Below, one piece after another: positions 33,995 through 45,585 of a stretch of DNA of 64,000 nt. The stretch is from Paraburkholderia phytofirmans PsJN (GTDB lineage: Bacteria; Pseudomonadota; Gammaproteobacteria; Burkholderiales; Burkholderiaceae). The position numbers and the translations under genes are program-made. The notes under the pieces are model-generated. The model was given only the letters and a program-made list of their open reading frames with translations, searched no databases and was not told the origin of the DNA. How positions within the stretch are numbered: position 1 is the stretch's first letter; every line of letters starts with the position of its first letter. The stretch is taken from contig NC_010681.1 in the NCBI RefSeq assembly GCF_000020125.1, positions 2,108,001-2,172,000 of the forward strand, in the 5' to 3' direction.

Positions 33995-34648
33995 ATGACC
34001 TTTCGCGCTCAAATGCTGGACACGTTGACCTCCCAGTCGTCACGGGATCTCGAAGCGCAGGCGCTCGGACTGGTGCCGATCGTCGTGGAAACGAGCGGCC
34101 GGGGCGAGCGTTCGTACGACATCTATTCGCGTCTGCTGAAGGAACGGATCGTATTCCTGGTCGGTGAAGTGAACGACCAGACGGCCAATCTCGTCGTCGC
34201 CCAGATGCTGTTCCTCGAAAGCGAGAATCCCGACAAGGACATCAGCTTCTACATCAACAGCCCGGGCGGTTCGGTTTCGGCCGGCATGGCGATTTATGAC
34301 ACGATGCAGTTTATCAAGCCGGATGTCTCCACGCTGTGCATGGGTCTTGCGGCCAGCATGGGCGCATTTCTGCTTGCGGCCGGGGCGAAGGGCAAGCGTT
34401 TTGCCTTGCCGAATTCGCGCGTCATGATTCACCAGCCGCTGGGCGGCGCGCGTGGCCAGGCGTCGGACATCGAAATTCAGGCGCGTGAAATCCTGTATTT
34501 GAAGGAACGCCTGAATCATCTGCTCGCGCATCACACCGGCCAGCCGGTCGAGCGTATCGCACGCGACACCGACCGCGACAATTTCATGTCAGGCGACGAC
34601 GCGCAAGCTTACGGTCTCGTCGACCAGGTGGCGCACAAGCGTCCTTGA
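33995..34648 (+). CDS. clpP: ATP-dependent Clp protease proteolytic subunit ClpP
   Basis: A 217-residue serine peptidase that forms the two-ring tetradecamer used by ClpX or ClpA. The catalytic triad is visible: Ser121 in GLAASMGAF, His146 in MIHQPLGG, Asp195 in DTDRDNF. The ATG at 33995 ([18 protein letters not shown]) has AAGGA upstream and agrees with the usual propeptide; an upstream in-frame start would overlap the promoter. clpX follows after 183 bp. Confidence 0.96.
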   Translation: MTFRAQMLDTLTSQSSRDLEAQALGLVPIVVETSGRGERSYDIYSRLLKERIVFLVGEVNDQTANLVVAQMLFLESENPDKDISFYINSPGGSVSAGMAIYDTMQFIKPDVSTLCMGLAASMGAFLLAAGAKGKRFALPNSRVMIHQPLGGARGQASDIEIQAREILYLKERLNHLLAHHTGQPVERIARDTDRDNFMSGDDAQAYGLVDQVAHKRP

Positions 34649-34831
34649 GATGGTGCGTTTTTGCCCTGAAATGGGGCGAAAACGTGGCCGGATCGGTTGT
34701 GAAATAATCAAACTTCGTCCGAGTGCCTGCGGCAAACGCCGTCACCTTGGCTCAAGCCCGGCCCCGCCCAAACTGCGAGGCCAGGGCAAACGGCGTATCA
34801 TGTAATCGAGTGTCCGGAGGCTCAAACATCT

Positions 34832-36103
34832 ATGGCGGACAAGAAAGGTTCTAACAGCGAAAAGCTGTTGTATTGCTCGTTTTGCGGTAAGAGCCAGCAT
34901 GAAGTCAAAAAACTGATTGCCGGCCCGTCGGTGTTCATCTGTGATGAATGTATCGACCTGTGCAACGAAATCATCCGTGATGAGGCTGCAGGTGCGGGCA
35001 TCGAGGCGGGCTTGTCGAAGTCCGATCTGCCGAGTCCGCAGGAAATCCGTGAAATCCTCGACCAGTATGTGATCGGTCAGGAACGCGCGAAGAAAATTCT
35101 CGCGGTCGCGGTGTACAACCACTACAAGCGCCTCAAGCATCTCGACAAGAAGGACGAGATCGAGCTGTCCAAGAGCAACATCCTGCTGATCGGCCCGACC
35201 GGTTCCGGCAAGACGCTGCTCGCGCAAACGCTCGCGCGCCTTCTGAACGTCCCGTTCGTGATTGCCGATGCAACCACGCTGACGGAAGCCGGCTATGTCG
35301 GTGAAGACGTCGAGAACATCATTCAGAAGCTGCTGCAAAACTGCAATTACGAAGTCGACAAGGCCCAGCGCGGCATTGTCTACATCGACGAAATCGACAA
35401 GATCAGCCGCAAGTCCGACAACCCGTCGATCACCCGCGATGTCTCGGGTGAAGGCGTGCAACAGGCTTTGCTGAAGCTGGTGGAGGGTACGATGGCGTCG
35501 GTGCCGCCGCAGGGCGGCCGTAAGCACCCGAATCAGGACTTCATCCAGGTCGACACCACCAACATTCTGTTCATCTGCGGTGGCGCGTTCGACGGCCTCG
35601 AAAAGGTCATCGTCGATCGTACCGAGAAAACCGGCATCGGCTTTGGCGCGAGCGTGAAGAGCAAGCAGGACCGCGACGCCGGCGAAGTGCTGCGCGAAGT
35701 GGAACCGGAAGATCTGATCAAGTTCGGTCTCATTCCCGAGCTGATCGGCCGTCTGCCGGTGGTAGCCACGCTCGGCAAGCTCGACGAAGTCGCGTTGATG
35801 AAAATTCTCGTCGAACCGAAGAATGCCCTGGTTAAGCAGTACCACAAGCTGTTCAACATGGAGCGCGTCGAGCTCGAAATTCGCCCGGCCGCGTTGCAAG
35901 CTGTCGCGCGTAAGGCAATTCGTCGCAAGACGGGCGCGCGTGGTTTGCGTTCTATCCTGGAACAGGCGTTGCTTGATGTGATGTACGACCTGCCGCAAAT
36001 GAAAGGCGTTAGCAAGGTCATCATCGACGACAACGTGATTGACGGCGACGGCAAACCGCTACTGATCTACGAAGACGCGCCCAAAGTGGCGGGTTCGAAC
36101 TGA
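34832..36103 (+). CDS. clpX: ClpX, ATP-dependent unfoldase subunit of ClpXP
   Basis: A 423-residue AAA+ unfoldase that recognises tagged or damaged proteins and threads them into ClpP. The N-terminal zinc-binding domain has Cys15, Cys18, Cys37 and Cys40. Walker A is GPTGSGKT (121-128), Walker B contains Asp186-Glu187 (YIDEIDKI). The ClpP-binding loop IGF is present (KTGIGFGAS), and the sensor/arginine region [10 protein letters not shown] follows. It lies downstream of clpP and ends in a strong terminator. Confidence 0.97.
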   Translation: MADKKGSNSEKLLYCSFCGKSQHEVKKLIAGPSVFICDECIDLCNEIIRDEAAGAGIEAGLSKSDLPSPQEIREILDQYVIGQERAKKILAVAVYNHYKRLKHLDKKDEIELSKSNILLIGPTGSGKTLLAQTLARLLNVPFVIADATTLTEAGYVGEDVENIIQKLLQNCNYEVDKAQRGIVYIDEIDKISRKSDNPSITRDVSGEGVQQALLKLVEGTMASVPPQGGRKHPNQDFIQVDTTNILFICGGAFDGLEKVIVDRTEKTGIGFGASVKSKQDRDAGEVLREVEPEDLIKFGLIPELIGRLPVVATLGKLDEVALMKILVEPKNALVKQYHKLFNMERVELEIRPAALQAVARKAIRRKTGARGLRSILEQALLDVMYDLPQMKGVSKVIIDDNVIDGDGKPLLIYEDAPKVAGSN

Positions 36104-36121
36104 TCGGCTTTCGGGTTCTGC

Positions 36122-36158
36122 AAAAAAAGCCGTTCATGGCAACGTGAACGGCTTTTTT
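36122..36158 (+). terminator. Rho-independent terminator after clpX
   Basis: Arms AGCCGTTCA and TGAACGGCT with an 8-nt loop. A-run and T-run flanks extend the stem, and six Ts follow. It lies 18 bp after the clpX stop and could also work in reverse. Confidence 0.88.
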
Positions 36159-36194
36159 CGTTTATCGTGTGGTCAGGCTGGTTGTTTTCACTAT

Positions 36195-36227
36195 GGAGTC
36201 ACTGAACCTTCGGAGTCACTGAACTTT
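36195..36227 (+). repeat. 17-bp-period tandem duplication upstream of lon
   Basis: GGAGTCACTGAACCTT (36195-36210) and GGAGTCACTGAACTTT (36212-36227) differ at one position. They lie between the clpX terminator and the lon promoter. It may be a simple slippage duplication or a doubled protein-binding site. Confidence 0.7.
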
Positions 36228-36242
36228 TCCCACACGCGGAGG

Positions 36243-36270
36243 CTTGCAATCTTTTCTGCTGGCCTCACCT
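36243..36270 (+). promoter_or_regulatory. Sigma32-like heat-shock promoter of lon
   Basis: CTTGCA (36243-36248), a 14-bp spacer and CCTCACCT (36263-36270) fit the sigma32 pattern CTTGAA-N14-CCCCATNT and mirror the clpP site (CCACACCT). The lon ATG is 35 bp further on, a sensible leader length. The activity is inferred. Confidence 0.5.
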
Positions 36271-36305
36271 ATCGAACGAACTGATTCCACTCATGGGGAA
36301 ATGAA

Positions 36306-38729
<2,424 letters not shown>

Positions 38730-38760
38730 GACAGTCAGTAACGAAGCTGTTTGCTTGAAG

Positions 38761-38790
38761 AAAACCCGCGGTCACGGCCGCGGGTTTTTT
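38761..38790 (+). terminator. Rho-independent terminator after lon
   Basis: Stem ACCCGCGG / CCGCGGGT with a 6-nt loop, an A-run before it and six Ts after it, about 32 bp past the lon stop. Confidence 0.88.
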
Positions 38791-38952
38791 ATTGGCCGCG
38801 CGACTTTCGTCAAGCATCAGTGCAACGCGTTTTCCCACCTATTGAGCAAAGCCGCAGTGCGGCTGCCGACTGGTTGTATGTGCATCGATTCGAGGCAACA
38901 TTTTGTTATAGGAAGCCCCCTCGAAAACCTCGCAAATCAGGCTCAACCCCGC

Positions 38953-38981
38953 TTGACACAAGGGTTTCGGCCAATTCTAAT
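38953..38981 (+). promoter_or_regulatory. Strong sigma70-type promoter of hupB
   Basis: TTGACA (38953-38958), exactly 17 bp, then TCTAAT (38976-38981): a perfect -35 and a 5/6 -10. The hupB start is 90 bp downstream. The rest of the 341-bp gap between lon and hupB holds only the lon terminator and AT-richer sequence that may serve as an upstream element. Confidence 0.75.
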
Positions 38982-39070
38982 GATTGCGCCCGGCGTTGGC
39001 CGCCGGCCGCGTGATGCCAGGCGCTAACAAAGCGCCGTCACGATTGCCATAAACATTCTCGGGGGTTGGG

Positions 39071-39343
39071 ATGAACAAGACGGAATTGATCGATCACGTT
39101 GCGCAGCAAGCCGACATTTCGAAGGCAGCGGCAGGCCGTGCACTCGACGCTGTGATCGATGGTGTCAAAGGTACGTTGAAGAAGGGCGGTTCGGTGACGT
39201 TGGTCGGTTTCGGCACGTTCGCGGTCGGCAAGCGCACCGCGCGCACCGGGCGCAATCCGCGCACCGGCGCTGCCATCAAAATCAAGGCGGCCAAGGTCCC
39301 CAAATTTAGGCCTGGCAAAGCTCTGAAGGATGCGCTAAACTAA
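39071..39343 (+). CDS. hupB: DNA-binding protein HU
   Basis: A 90-residue histone-like protein that bends DNA and compacts the nucleoid as a dimer. The sequence [19 protein letters not shown], the [21 protein letters not shown] arm region with its intercalating Pro, and the C-terminal [13 protein letters not shown] are diagnostic for HU rather than IHF. It lies after lon, as in E. coli and other Burkholderiaceae, under its own strong promoter. The ribosome-binding site is in the GGGGTTGGG stretch before the ATG. Confidence 0.97.
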   Translation: MNKTELIDHVAQQADISKAAAGRALDAVIDGVKGTLKKGGSVTLVGFGTFAVGKRTARTGRNPRTGAAIKIKAAKVPKFRPGKALKDALN

Positions 39344-39426
39344 TGGGCTTGCTGCTTGAGGGGCGTTGAAATACTTCAAGCGACGAAGCTCAGGCAGAAG
39401 CAAGAAGAAGCACTGAATCGTGAAAC

Positions 39427-39502
39427 GGGTGCTTAGCTCAGTTGGTAGAGCGGCGCCCTTACAAGGCGTAGGTCGGGAGTTCGAGCCTCTCAGCACCCAC
39501 CA
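39427..39502 (+). tRNA. tRNA-Val (anticodon UAC)
   Basis: A 76-nt cloverleaf. The acceptor GGGTGCT (39427-39433) pairs with AGCACCC (39492-39498), the D-arm contains AGCTCAGTTGGTAGAGC, and the anticodon stem-loop GCCCTTACAAGGC carries TAC. The T-arm and encoded CCA (39500-39502) are present. It lies between hupB and tRNA-Asp, so the two tRNAs are probably one transcript. Confidence 0.96.
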
Positions 39503-39545
39503 GTTTCAGATTCGTCCAAGTGTTTCAGCGCAGTTGATGTATTAA

Positions 39546-39622
39546 GGAGTGGTAGTTCAGTCGGTTAGAATACCGGCCTGTCACGCCGGGGGTCGCGGGT
39601 TCGAGTCCCGTCCACTCCGCCA
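39546..39622 (+). tRNA. tRNA-Asp (anticodon GUC)
   Basis: A 77-nt cloverleaf. The acceptor GGAGTGG (39546-39552) pairs with CCACTCC (39612-39618). The anticodon loop in CCGGCCTGTCACGCCGG carries GTC, discriminator G39619 is the aspartate identity base, and CCA is encoded. A terminator follows 9 bp later. Confidence 0.96.
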
Positions 39623-39631
39623 GTATCCTCG

Positions 39632-39658
39632 AAAGGCGAACTCCGGTTCGCCTTTTTT
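39632..39658 (+). terminator. Rho-independent terminator after the tRNA pair
   Basis: Arms AAGGCGAAC and GTTCGCCTT with a 4-nt loop, then a T-run (six Ts from 39653). It separates the tRNAs from ppiD. Confidence 0.87.
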
Positions 39659-39708
39659 GTTGCCCGCTGTTGTAAGATCGGGCGTTCTGTTTTTGGCACT
39701 CCTCACGC

Positions 39709-41646
39709 ATGCTCGATTTTTTCCGCAATCACAAACGCCTGATGATGTTCATGCTCATCCTCGTCATTGTGCCGGGGTTGGGTTTTGTGGGTATTCAGGG
39801 CTTTCGCGGCTTCTTTGACGAAAGCGCAAACGTCGCGAGCGTCAACGGTCACAAGATCACGCGCGCTGAATACGACGACGCGATGCGTCAGCAACTCGAC
39901 CGCGCCCGTCAGATGCTCGGCGCGCAGTTCGACATGAAGTCGTTCGACACGCCGGAACGCCGTGCGCAGATGCTCGACGGTCTGATCGAGCAACGCGTGC
40001 TGGCCGATGAAACACAGCGCCTGCATCTCACCGCATCCGACGACGCCGTGCGCCGCGTGCTGATGAGCGATCCGGTGATCTCGTCGCTGAAGAATCCTGA
40101 CGGCACGATCGACGTCGACCGCTACAAGCAGTTGCTCGCCATGCAGGGCATGACGCCCGACCAGTACGACGAACGTGTGCGCTACAGCATCGCCACGCAG
40201 CAGTTGCCGGCCAGCATTCAAGGCAGCGCCTTCACGTCGAAAACGCTCGCGCAGCATCTGACCGAACTCGCGGAACAGCAGCGCGAAGTGCAAGGCATCG
40301 CGTTCCATCCGCGCGACTATGCCGCGAAGGTGCAGCCTACCGACGCGCAACTGCAAGCGTATTACGACGCGCATCGCAACGAATTCGCCACGCCGGCTAC
40401 GGCCACGATCCAGTACGTCGTCATGTCGCCGGCAACGCTCGCCGCTTCCGCGCAGCCGAGCGACGCCGATCTGAAGAAGTACTACGACGACAACATCGCG
40501 CACTACCGTACCGACGGTCAGGTGCGTGCGAGCCACATCCTGATCGCGGCGCCGAAAGACGCGAGCGCGGCCGATAAGGCCAAGGCGAAACAGAAGGCCG
40601 AAGAGTTGCTCGCACAGATCAAGGCGCATCCGGATCAGTTCGCGCAGATCGCGCAGCAGAACTCACAGGACCCGGGTTCGGCGTCGAAGGGTGGCGATCT
40701 GGGTTACTTCGGCCGCGGCATGATCGCGGGCGGCAAGGCGTTCGACGACGCTGTGTTCGCGCTGAAGAAAGACGAAGTCAGCGGCATCGTGCAGACCGAT
40801 TTCGGTTATCACATCGTCAAGGTGACGGACGTGAAGCCGGCGGTCACGAAGCCGTTCGACGAAGTGAAAGATCAGATCTCGAAAGACCTCAAGGCGCAGT
40901 TGGCCAGCAAGGCATTCACCGACGACTCGGAAGGCTTCACGTCGATCGTCTATGAAAAAGCCAAGAGCCTGCAGCCTGCCGCCGACAAGTACAAGCTGCA
41001 AGTGCAGACCGCCACGGTCACGCCGCAGCCGGATCCGAAGCTCGCGCCGGACAGCCCGCTAAACAATGCGAAGTTCCTCGCCGCAGTGTTCGCGAGCGAC
41101 GCCACGACAGCACGCAACAACACGCAAGCCATCGACGTCGGCGGCAACACGCTGATCGCGGCGCGGGTGACCGACTACAAGGCCGCGGCAGTGCCGGCGC
41201 TCGACGCCGTCAAGGACGCGGTGCGTCAGAAGCTGATCGCGGTCCAGTCGAATGAAGCGGCTCACAAGGATGGCGTGGCCAAACTGGCCGAGTTCGAAAA
41301 ATCGAAGTCGACCGCCGGCTTCTCGTCGCCGCTGAAGGTGTCGCGTAACGACGCGCAAGGCGTGCCGCCCGCTGCATTGAGTGCAATCTACAAGGCGGAC
41401 GCGCAAAAATTGCCGGCTTACGTTGGTGTGGACCTCGGCGACGACGGCTATGCGATCTATCGCGTGAACTCGGTGGTGGCGGGTACGACAGTCGATCCGC
41501 AACGTCTGGCTGCAGCGCAGCAACAGATCGCGCAGGTCGATGCGCAGTCCGAAGCAGAGGCCTATGTCGAAGCTGTGCGCGCGCGTTCGAAGGTGAAGCT
41601 CTACGGTTCCCTCGACAGCAGCAATGCCCAGGCGAGCGGCGAGTAA
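39709..41646 (+). CDS. ppiD: Periplasmic folding chaperone/peptidyl-prolyl isomerase PpiD
   Basis: A 645-residue membrane-anchored periplasmic chaperone of the SurA/PpiD class. The N-terminal anchor is a single helix (about 12-32, LMMFMLILVIVPGLGFVGI). A SurA-N-like domain (about 38-190) and a parvulin domain (about 265-365, VRASHILIA...GGDLGYFGRGMI...FGYHIVKVTD) follow, then a long C-terminal part. The parvulin motif looks complete, unlike E. coli PpiD, whose isomerase activity is doubtful. The position after lon-hupB-tRNA matches related genomes, and E. coli also has ppiD after hupB. Confidence 0.94.
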   Translation: MLDFFRNHKRLMMFMLILVIVPGLGFVGIQGFRGFFDESANVASVNGHKITRAEYDDAMRQQLDRARQMLGAQFDMKSFDTPERRAQMLDGLIEQRVLADETQRLHLTASDDAVRRVLMSDPVISSLKNPDGTIDVDRYKQLLAMQGMTPDQYDERVRYSIATQQLPASIQGSAFTSKTLAQHLTELAEQQREVQGIAFHPRDYAAKVQPTDAQLQAYYDAHRNEFATPATATIQYVVMSPATLAASAQPSDADLKKYYDDNIAHYRTDGQVRASHILIAAPKDASAADKAKAKQKAEELLAQIKAHPDQFAQIAQQNSQDPGSASKGGDLGYFGRGMIAGGKAFDDAVFALKKDEVSGIVQTDFGYHIVKVTDVKPAVTKPFDEVKDQISKDLKAQLASKAFTDDSEGFTSIVYEKAKSLQPAADKYKLQVQTATVTPQPDPKLAPDSPLNNAKFLAAVFASDATTARNNTQAIDVGGNTLIAARVTDYKAAAVPALDAVKDAVRQKLIAVQSNEAAHKDGVAKLAEFEKSKSTAGFSSPLKVSRNDAQGVPPAALSAIYKADAQKLPAYVGVDLGDDGYAIYRVNSVVAGTTVDPQRLAAAQQQIAQVDAQSEAEAYVEAVRARSKVKLYGSLDSSNAQASGE

Positions 41647-41661
41647 AGCCACCCGAACGCA

Positions 41662-41689
41662 AAAAAGCCCCGCAATTGCGGGGCTTTTT
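41662..41689 (+). terminator. Rho-independent terminator after ppiD
   Basis: AAAAAGCCCCGCAA and TTGCGGGGCTTTTT form a 14-bp palindrome without loop, so hairpin formation would open the AATT centre. It can act on both strands and lies 15 bp after the ppiD stop. Confidence 0.88.
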
Positions 41690-41740
41690 CATTTGACGAG
41701 TGCAAGCTCGTCAAACGGTTGCTGCGGCACGCTGCGTGTC

Positions 41741-41760
41741 TTACAGGCAGTTACAGGCAG
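41741..41760. repeat. 10-bp tandem duplication at the lipoprotein stop codon
   Basis: TTACAGGCAG occurs twice in direct succession (41741-41750 and 41751-41760). The right copy contains the stop codon of the minus-strand lipoprotein gene. The duplication places a second out-of-frame copy just downstream, as expected from slippage. Confidence 0.85.
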
Positions 41761-42092
41761 CCGCTGATTGCACTCGTGGCGTCGCTGCCGCCAGCGCCAC
41801 CGGCGCGGAAGCCGACCCACGTGCCCTTGCCGGTGTACGACGGTCGTACGACAGCGGCGGCGCCATTGGGCGGCTGCTGACCCGGAACATACACATCCAT
41901 GGCTTGATCGTTAGCCAATGTGTCTTGTGAGACCACTTGTTGCTGCGAGCTGTCGGCCCACTTCTGCGCGATGCAGGTAGCGACGGCCTTGGGCGGTTGC
42001 TGGCTTTGGCCAACGGATTGAACGCCAGCGGGCGGTTGAGCGGCGCAGGCGGAAATTGCCACGGTCAAAGCGATTAACGGTAAATATTTCAC
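41751..42092 (-). CDS. Small lipoprotein of unknown function
   Basis: A 113-residue protein with a short lipoprotein signal peptide MKYLPLIALTVAISACAAQ; the lipobox AISAC gives lipidated Cys16. The mature part is Gln/Pro-rich at first, then has KAVATCIAQKWADSSQQQVVSQDTL and ends in VVRPSYTGKGTWVGFRAGG...ISGCL. Two further cysteines (about 40 and 112) could form a disulfide. I do not recognise a named family. It is convergent with ppiD and shares its bidirectional terminator. Probably outer-membrane anchored, since Ala and not Asp follows the cysteine. Confidence 0.72.
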   Translation of the reverse strand: MKYLPLIALTVAISACAAQPPAGVQSVGQSQQPPKAVATCIAQKWADSSQQQVVSQDTLANDQAMDVYVPGQQPPNGAAAVVRPSYTGKGTWVGFRAGGAGGSDATSAISGCL

Positions 42093-42209
42093 GTTATCTC
42101 CTCAAAAGTCGCTCAAAATCGAGCCGGTTACGCGGGATTACGAAAGTGTCAGAGAGAACTTTCCGATCCGCGTTCCCACAGTTCTGGAAACAAGTTGTTA
42201 GCAGGCTTT

Positions 42210-42884
42210 TCAGTGCGGCGAACTTGTGCGAAGGAGTGGCTTGACTGCGGGCCACACGTTGTTGAGTAGCACTGGCTGTGCCTGCTGGGTCGGATGAATC
42301 TGATCGGCCTGGAACATGTCCGGTTTATCGGCGATGCCGGCGAGCAGAAACGGCACGAGCGGCACGCGCAACTGTTTGGACAGTTCGCCGTACAAGCCGT
42401 GGAACTTTTGCGTGTAGTCCGGGCCGTAATTAGGCGGCACATACATGCCCACCAGCACGACCTTCGCGTGACCTTGCTGAGCCTGCTCGATGATCGTGCG
42501 CAAGTTGTCTTCGGTGGTGGAAAGCGGCACGCCGCGCAACGCGTCGTTGGCGCCGAGTTCGACGATCACGATGCTCGGCTTCAGGCGTTGCATGAGCGCC
42601 GGCATGCGGGCTCGTCCGCCGCTCGTGGTGTCGCCGCTGATGCTCGCATTGGCGACGCTATAATCGATTTGCTCGTCGGCGAGGCGCTGTCGCATCAAGG
42701 CAACCCAGCCCGTGTCGCGGGGCAGGCCGTATTCGGCGGAGATGCTGTCGCCGAGCACGACGATCACCGGCCGGGCCGGTTCAGGCGCGTTGGCGGCCCG
42801 CGCCGTGGAGCTCACCGAAAACAGGCTGGCGGCCACGACGGCGCAGCCGCATGCCGTTGTCAACGCCGTGGCGCGAGTCGTCAT
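42210..42884 (-). CDS. tesA: SGNH-type esterase/thioesterase TesA-like
   Basis: A 224-residue periplasmic SGNH hydrolase (thioesterase I/lysophospholipase L1 type). Signal peptide about 1-30. Catalytic Ser47 lies in VLGDSISAEYGL, block III Asn113 in GANDALRG, and Asp194 and His197 in DQIHPT. The ATG at 42884 places the signal peptide at the start; the alternative ATG at 42914 would add ten basic residues and overlap the divergent gene. It is head-to-head with the ybbA-like gene, as tesA and ybbA are in E. coli. Confidence 0.88.
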   Translation of the reverse strand: MTTRATALTTACGCAVVAASLFSVSSTARAANAPEPARPVIVVLGDSISAEYGLPRDTGWVALMRQRLADEQIDYSVANASISGDTTSGGRARMPALMQRLKPSIVIVELGANDALRGVPLSTTEDNLRTIIEQAQQGHAKVVLVGMYVPPNYGPDYTQKFHGLYGELSKQLRVPLVPFLLAGIADKPDMFQADQIHPTQQAQPVLLNNVWPAVKPLLRTSSPH

Positions 42885-42912
42885 GGCACGCACTTTCAAC
42901 CTACGCTTCACC

Positions 42913-43599
42913 ATGCTAAACAAAACTGATCCAGTCATTGAAGTGCGGGGTTTGTGCAAGAAGGTTAAAGATGCAACAGGCGAACTGACGATTCTCGACG
43001 ACATCGATCTTGCTATCGATGCCGGCAGCAGTGTAGCGATCGTCGGTGCATCCGGGTCGGGCAAGTCTACGCTGCTCGGCTTGCTCGCAGGATTGGACAG
43101 CGCGAGTTCGGGCTCGGTTCGGTTGCTCGGCCGCGAACTCGGTGAGTTGAACGAAGACGAGCGTGCTGCATTGCGCAGCGGTTCAGTTGGCTTCGTGTTC
43201 CAGTCGTTTCAACTGATGCCGCATTTGACTGCGCTCGAGAACGTCACTTTGCCGCTGGAGTTGCAAGGCGGCATCGGTACGCGCGAGGCCGCAACGCGTG
43301 CGCGAGGCTTGCTGGAGCAGGTGGGCCTGGGCAAGCGTATCAGTCACTATCCGAAGCTGCTGTCGGGCGGCGAGCAGCAGCGCGTGGCGCTTGCACGCGC
43401 GTTCGTCACGCATCCGGCAATCCTGTTCGCCGACGAACCGACCGGCAGTCTCGACGCCGCCACCGGCCACGCGGTAATCGATCTGATGTTCGAGATGAAC
43501 CGCGCGAACGGCGCAACGTTGATTCTCGTCACGCATGACATCGAACTGGCGCGCCGTTGCGATACGACAGTGACGATCGAGGCAGGACGTCTCGCCTGA
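42913..43599 (+). CDS. ybbA: ABC transporter ATP-binding protein, YbbA-like
   Basis: A 228-residue ATPase of the LolD/MacB/YbbA type. Walker A GASGSGKST (45-53), signature LSGGEQQR (150-157), Walker B ending LFADEPTGSLD, and the switch His in ILVTHD are intact. The start is ambiguous: the ATG at 42913 gives MLNKTDPVIEV, while the ATG at 42883 would add ten residues (MARTFNLRFT). In E. coli ybbA is followed by the permease ybbP. Here a terminator and the opposing pgi follow, so no permease partner is adjacent. Confidence 0.88.
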   Translation: MLNKTDPVIEVRGLCKKVKDATGELTILDDIDLAIDAGSSVAIVGASGSGKSTLLGLLAGLDSASSGSVRLLGRELGELNEDERAALRSGSVGFVFQSFQLMPHLTALENVTLPLELQGGIGTREAATRARGLLEQVGLGKRISHYPKLLSGGEQQRVALARAFVTHPAILFADEPTGSLDAATGHAVIDLMFEMNRANGATLILVTHDIELARRCDTTVTIEAGRLA

Positions 43600-43631
43600 G
43601 TGAGCGTCGAACGCCGCTGCAAAAGCAAAAG

Positions 43632-43655
43632 CGGGCCGTAAGGGCCCGGTTTTTT
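43632..43655 (+). terminator. Rho-independent terminator after ybbA
   Basis: Stem CGGGCC / GGCCCG with a 5-nt loop, followed by G and six Ts. It lies 33 bp after the ybbA stop and ends the transcript before the convergent pgi. Confidence 0.8.
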
Positions 43656-43728
43656 CATGGTGGCTCATCCGGTATCGGGTGGCCATACCAAGCAATTCAA
43701 GCGGCGCGAACCGCCGCGCCGCACACCA

Positions 43729-45351
43729 TCACTTCTTCAACGCCGCCCGCGCCCGCGCGATCAATGCCGACGTCGAAGAATCATGCTTCTTCACATCGGC
43801 ACTCGGGGCCGTCAGATCGGCTTCGACCACCTTGCCGAGAATCTTGCCCAACTCCACGCCCCACTGATCGAAGGAGTTGATGTTCCACACCGTCCCTTGC
43901 ACCAGCACCTTGTGCTCGTACAACGCGATCAATGCGCCGAGCGAACGCGCGGTGAGCGCGTCGACCAGCAGCGTGGTGGTCGGACGGTTGCCCGGAAACA
44001 CGAGGTGCGGCGCCAGTTCCGGCTTGTCCGCGCCGGCCACTTTCTTCGCCTCTTCGAGCGTGCGGCCGACCATCAGCGCTTCGCTTTGCGCAAAGCAGTT
44101 GGCGAGCAGCTTCGGATGATGGCTGACGAGCGGATGCTCCGGCGTCAACACGGCGATGAAGTCGATCGGCACGATCGTCGGGCCTTGGTGCAGCATCTGG
44201 AAGAAAGCGTGCTGACCGTTCGTGCCGGGTTCGCCCCACGTCACTGCGGCGGTCGGGTAGTCGACCATCGCGCCGTCCAGGCGCGCCGACTTGCCGTTGC
44301 TCTCCATTTCCAGCTGTTGCAGATACGAAGGCAGGAAATGCAGCGCTTGCGAATACGGCGCGACCAGGTAGCTTTGCGAGCCGAAGAAGTTGCGATACCA
44401 GATGCCGATCATGCCGAGCAACACGGGCAGATTCTTTTCCAGCGGCGCGTCGCGGAAATGCTGGTCCATCTCGTTGGCGCCGGCGAGCAGTTCATCGAAC
44501 TGCTTCGGTCCGATCGCGATCATGATGGATAGCCCAACCGCCGACCACAGCGAATAGCGCCCGCCGACCCAGTCCCACATCTCGAAGACATTCTCTTTCG
44601 CGATGCCGAATTTGACCACTTCCGCCGGATTCGCCGACACGCCGACGAAGTGCTTCGCCAGCGCGCTTTCCGGGCAGCCTTTCTCGATGAACCAGTCGCG
44701 CAGCGAGCGCGCGTTGGTCATGGTTTCGAGCGTGGTGAAAGTCTTGGAGACGATGATCGCGAGCGTCTCTTCGGGATCGATCTGCTGCATCACGTTGTAC
44801 AGGTCGGCGCCGTCCACATTCGACACGAAGTGCGTGGTGATCTCTGGCGTGGCCAGATGATGCAGCGCATGCACGACCATCTTCGGCCCGAGATCCGAGC
44901 CGCCGATACCGATGTTCACGACATAGCGGATCCGCTTGCCGGTATAGCCTTTCCATTCGCCGCTGCGCACCTGGTCGGCGAACACCGCCATCTTCTTGCG
45001 CTCGGCCTGCACTTGCGCGTAGAACGGCGCTTTCGGATCGGTGGCGCGCAGTGCCGTGTGCAACACGGCGCGGCCTTCAGTCGGGTTGACGATGTCGCCC
45101 GCGAACATGGCGTCGCGGCGTTTCTCGACGCCGGCTTCGCGCGCGACTTGCACGAGCAGTTTCAGTGTTTCTTCGGTGATGCGGTTCTTCGAGAAATCGG
45201 CCGCGAGACCGCCGCCCGCGAACGCAAAGCGCTCGGCACGGGTAGGGGCGGGGTCGTTCTCGGGGGCGAACCAGTCGCGCATGTGCGCATCGCGAATCTT
45301 GTCGTAATGCGTTTGCAGCGAGGACCAGGAGGGGAGCGAGTTCTGGGTCAT
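43729..45351 (-). CDS. pgi: Glucose-6-phosphate isomerase
   Basis: A 540-residue cytoplasmic enzyme interconverting glucose 6-phosphate and fructose 6-phosphate. Family signatures visible are [15 protein letters not shown], the [13 protein letters not shown] phosphate-binding segment, [24 protein letters not shown] with the catalytic His region and [11 protein letters not shown] near the C-terminus. Length is normal. The ATG at 45351 gives [20 protein letters not shown]. It lies 234 bp after the NAD(P)HX repair gene on the same strand and is convergent with ybbA. Confidence 0.96.
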   Translation of the reverse strand: MTQNSLPSWSSLQTHYDKIRDAHMRDWFAPENDPAPTRAERFAFAGGGLAADFSKNRITEETLKLLVQVAREAGVEKRRDAMFAGDIVNPTEGRAVLHTALRATDPKAPFYAQVQAERKKMAVFADQVRSGEWKGYTGKRIRYVVNIGIGGSDLGPKMVVHALHHLATPEITTHFVSNVDGADLYNVMQQIDPEETLAIIVSKTFTTLETMTNARSLRDWFIEKGCPESALAKHFVGVSANPAEVVKFGIAKENVFEMWDWVGGRYSLWSAVGLSIMIAIGPKQFDELLAGANEMDQHFRDAPLEKNLPVLLGMIGIWYRNFFGSQSYLVAPYSQALHFLPSYLQQLEMESNGKSARLDGAMVDYPTAAVTWGEPGTNGQHAFFQMLHQGPTIVPIDFIAVLTPEHPLVSHHPKLLANCFAQSEALMVGRTLEEAKKVAGADKPELAPHLVFPGNRPTTTLLVDALTARSLGALIALYEHKVLVQGTVWNINSFDQWGVELGKILGKVVEADLTAPSADVKKHDSSTSALIARARAALKK

Positions 45352-45585
45352 AGCGTCCGTCTAACCAAGTGGCACGAAGAAAGGCGCGCGCGTGAAGCGC
45401 TGCCGAGGATGATGCAACGATGCTGTTAGAGCGATGCCGCGCGGCCCGGTTCGCCATGGGTGGCGGTGAAAATTCGCCGTCACCGGTAGTGGCTCCGACG
45501 CGCGGCGCAGTCAGTCAGTATAACGGCGTTGCGTGACGGACGGCAGTGGTTTGGGCGGTCCATCCATAGGTTGGGACGGACAGCT

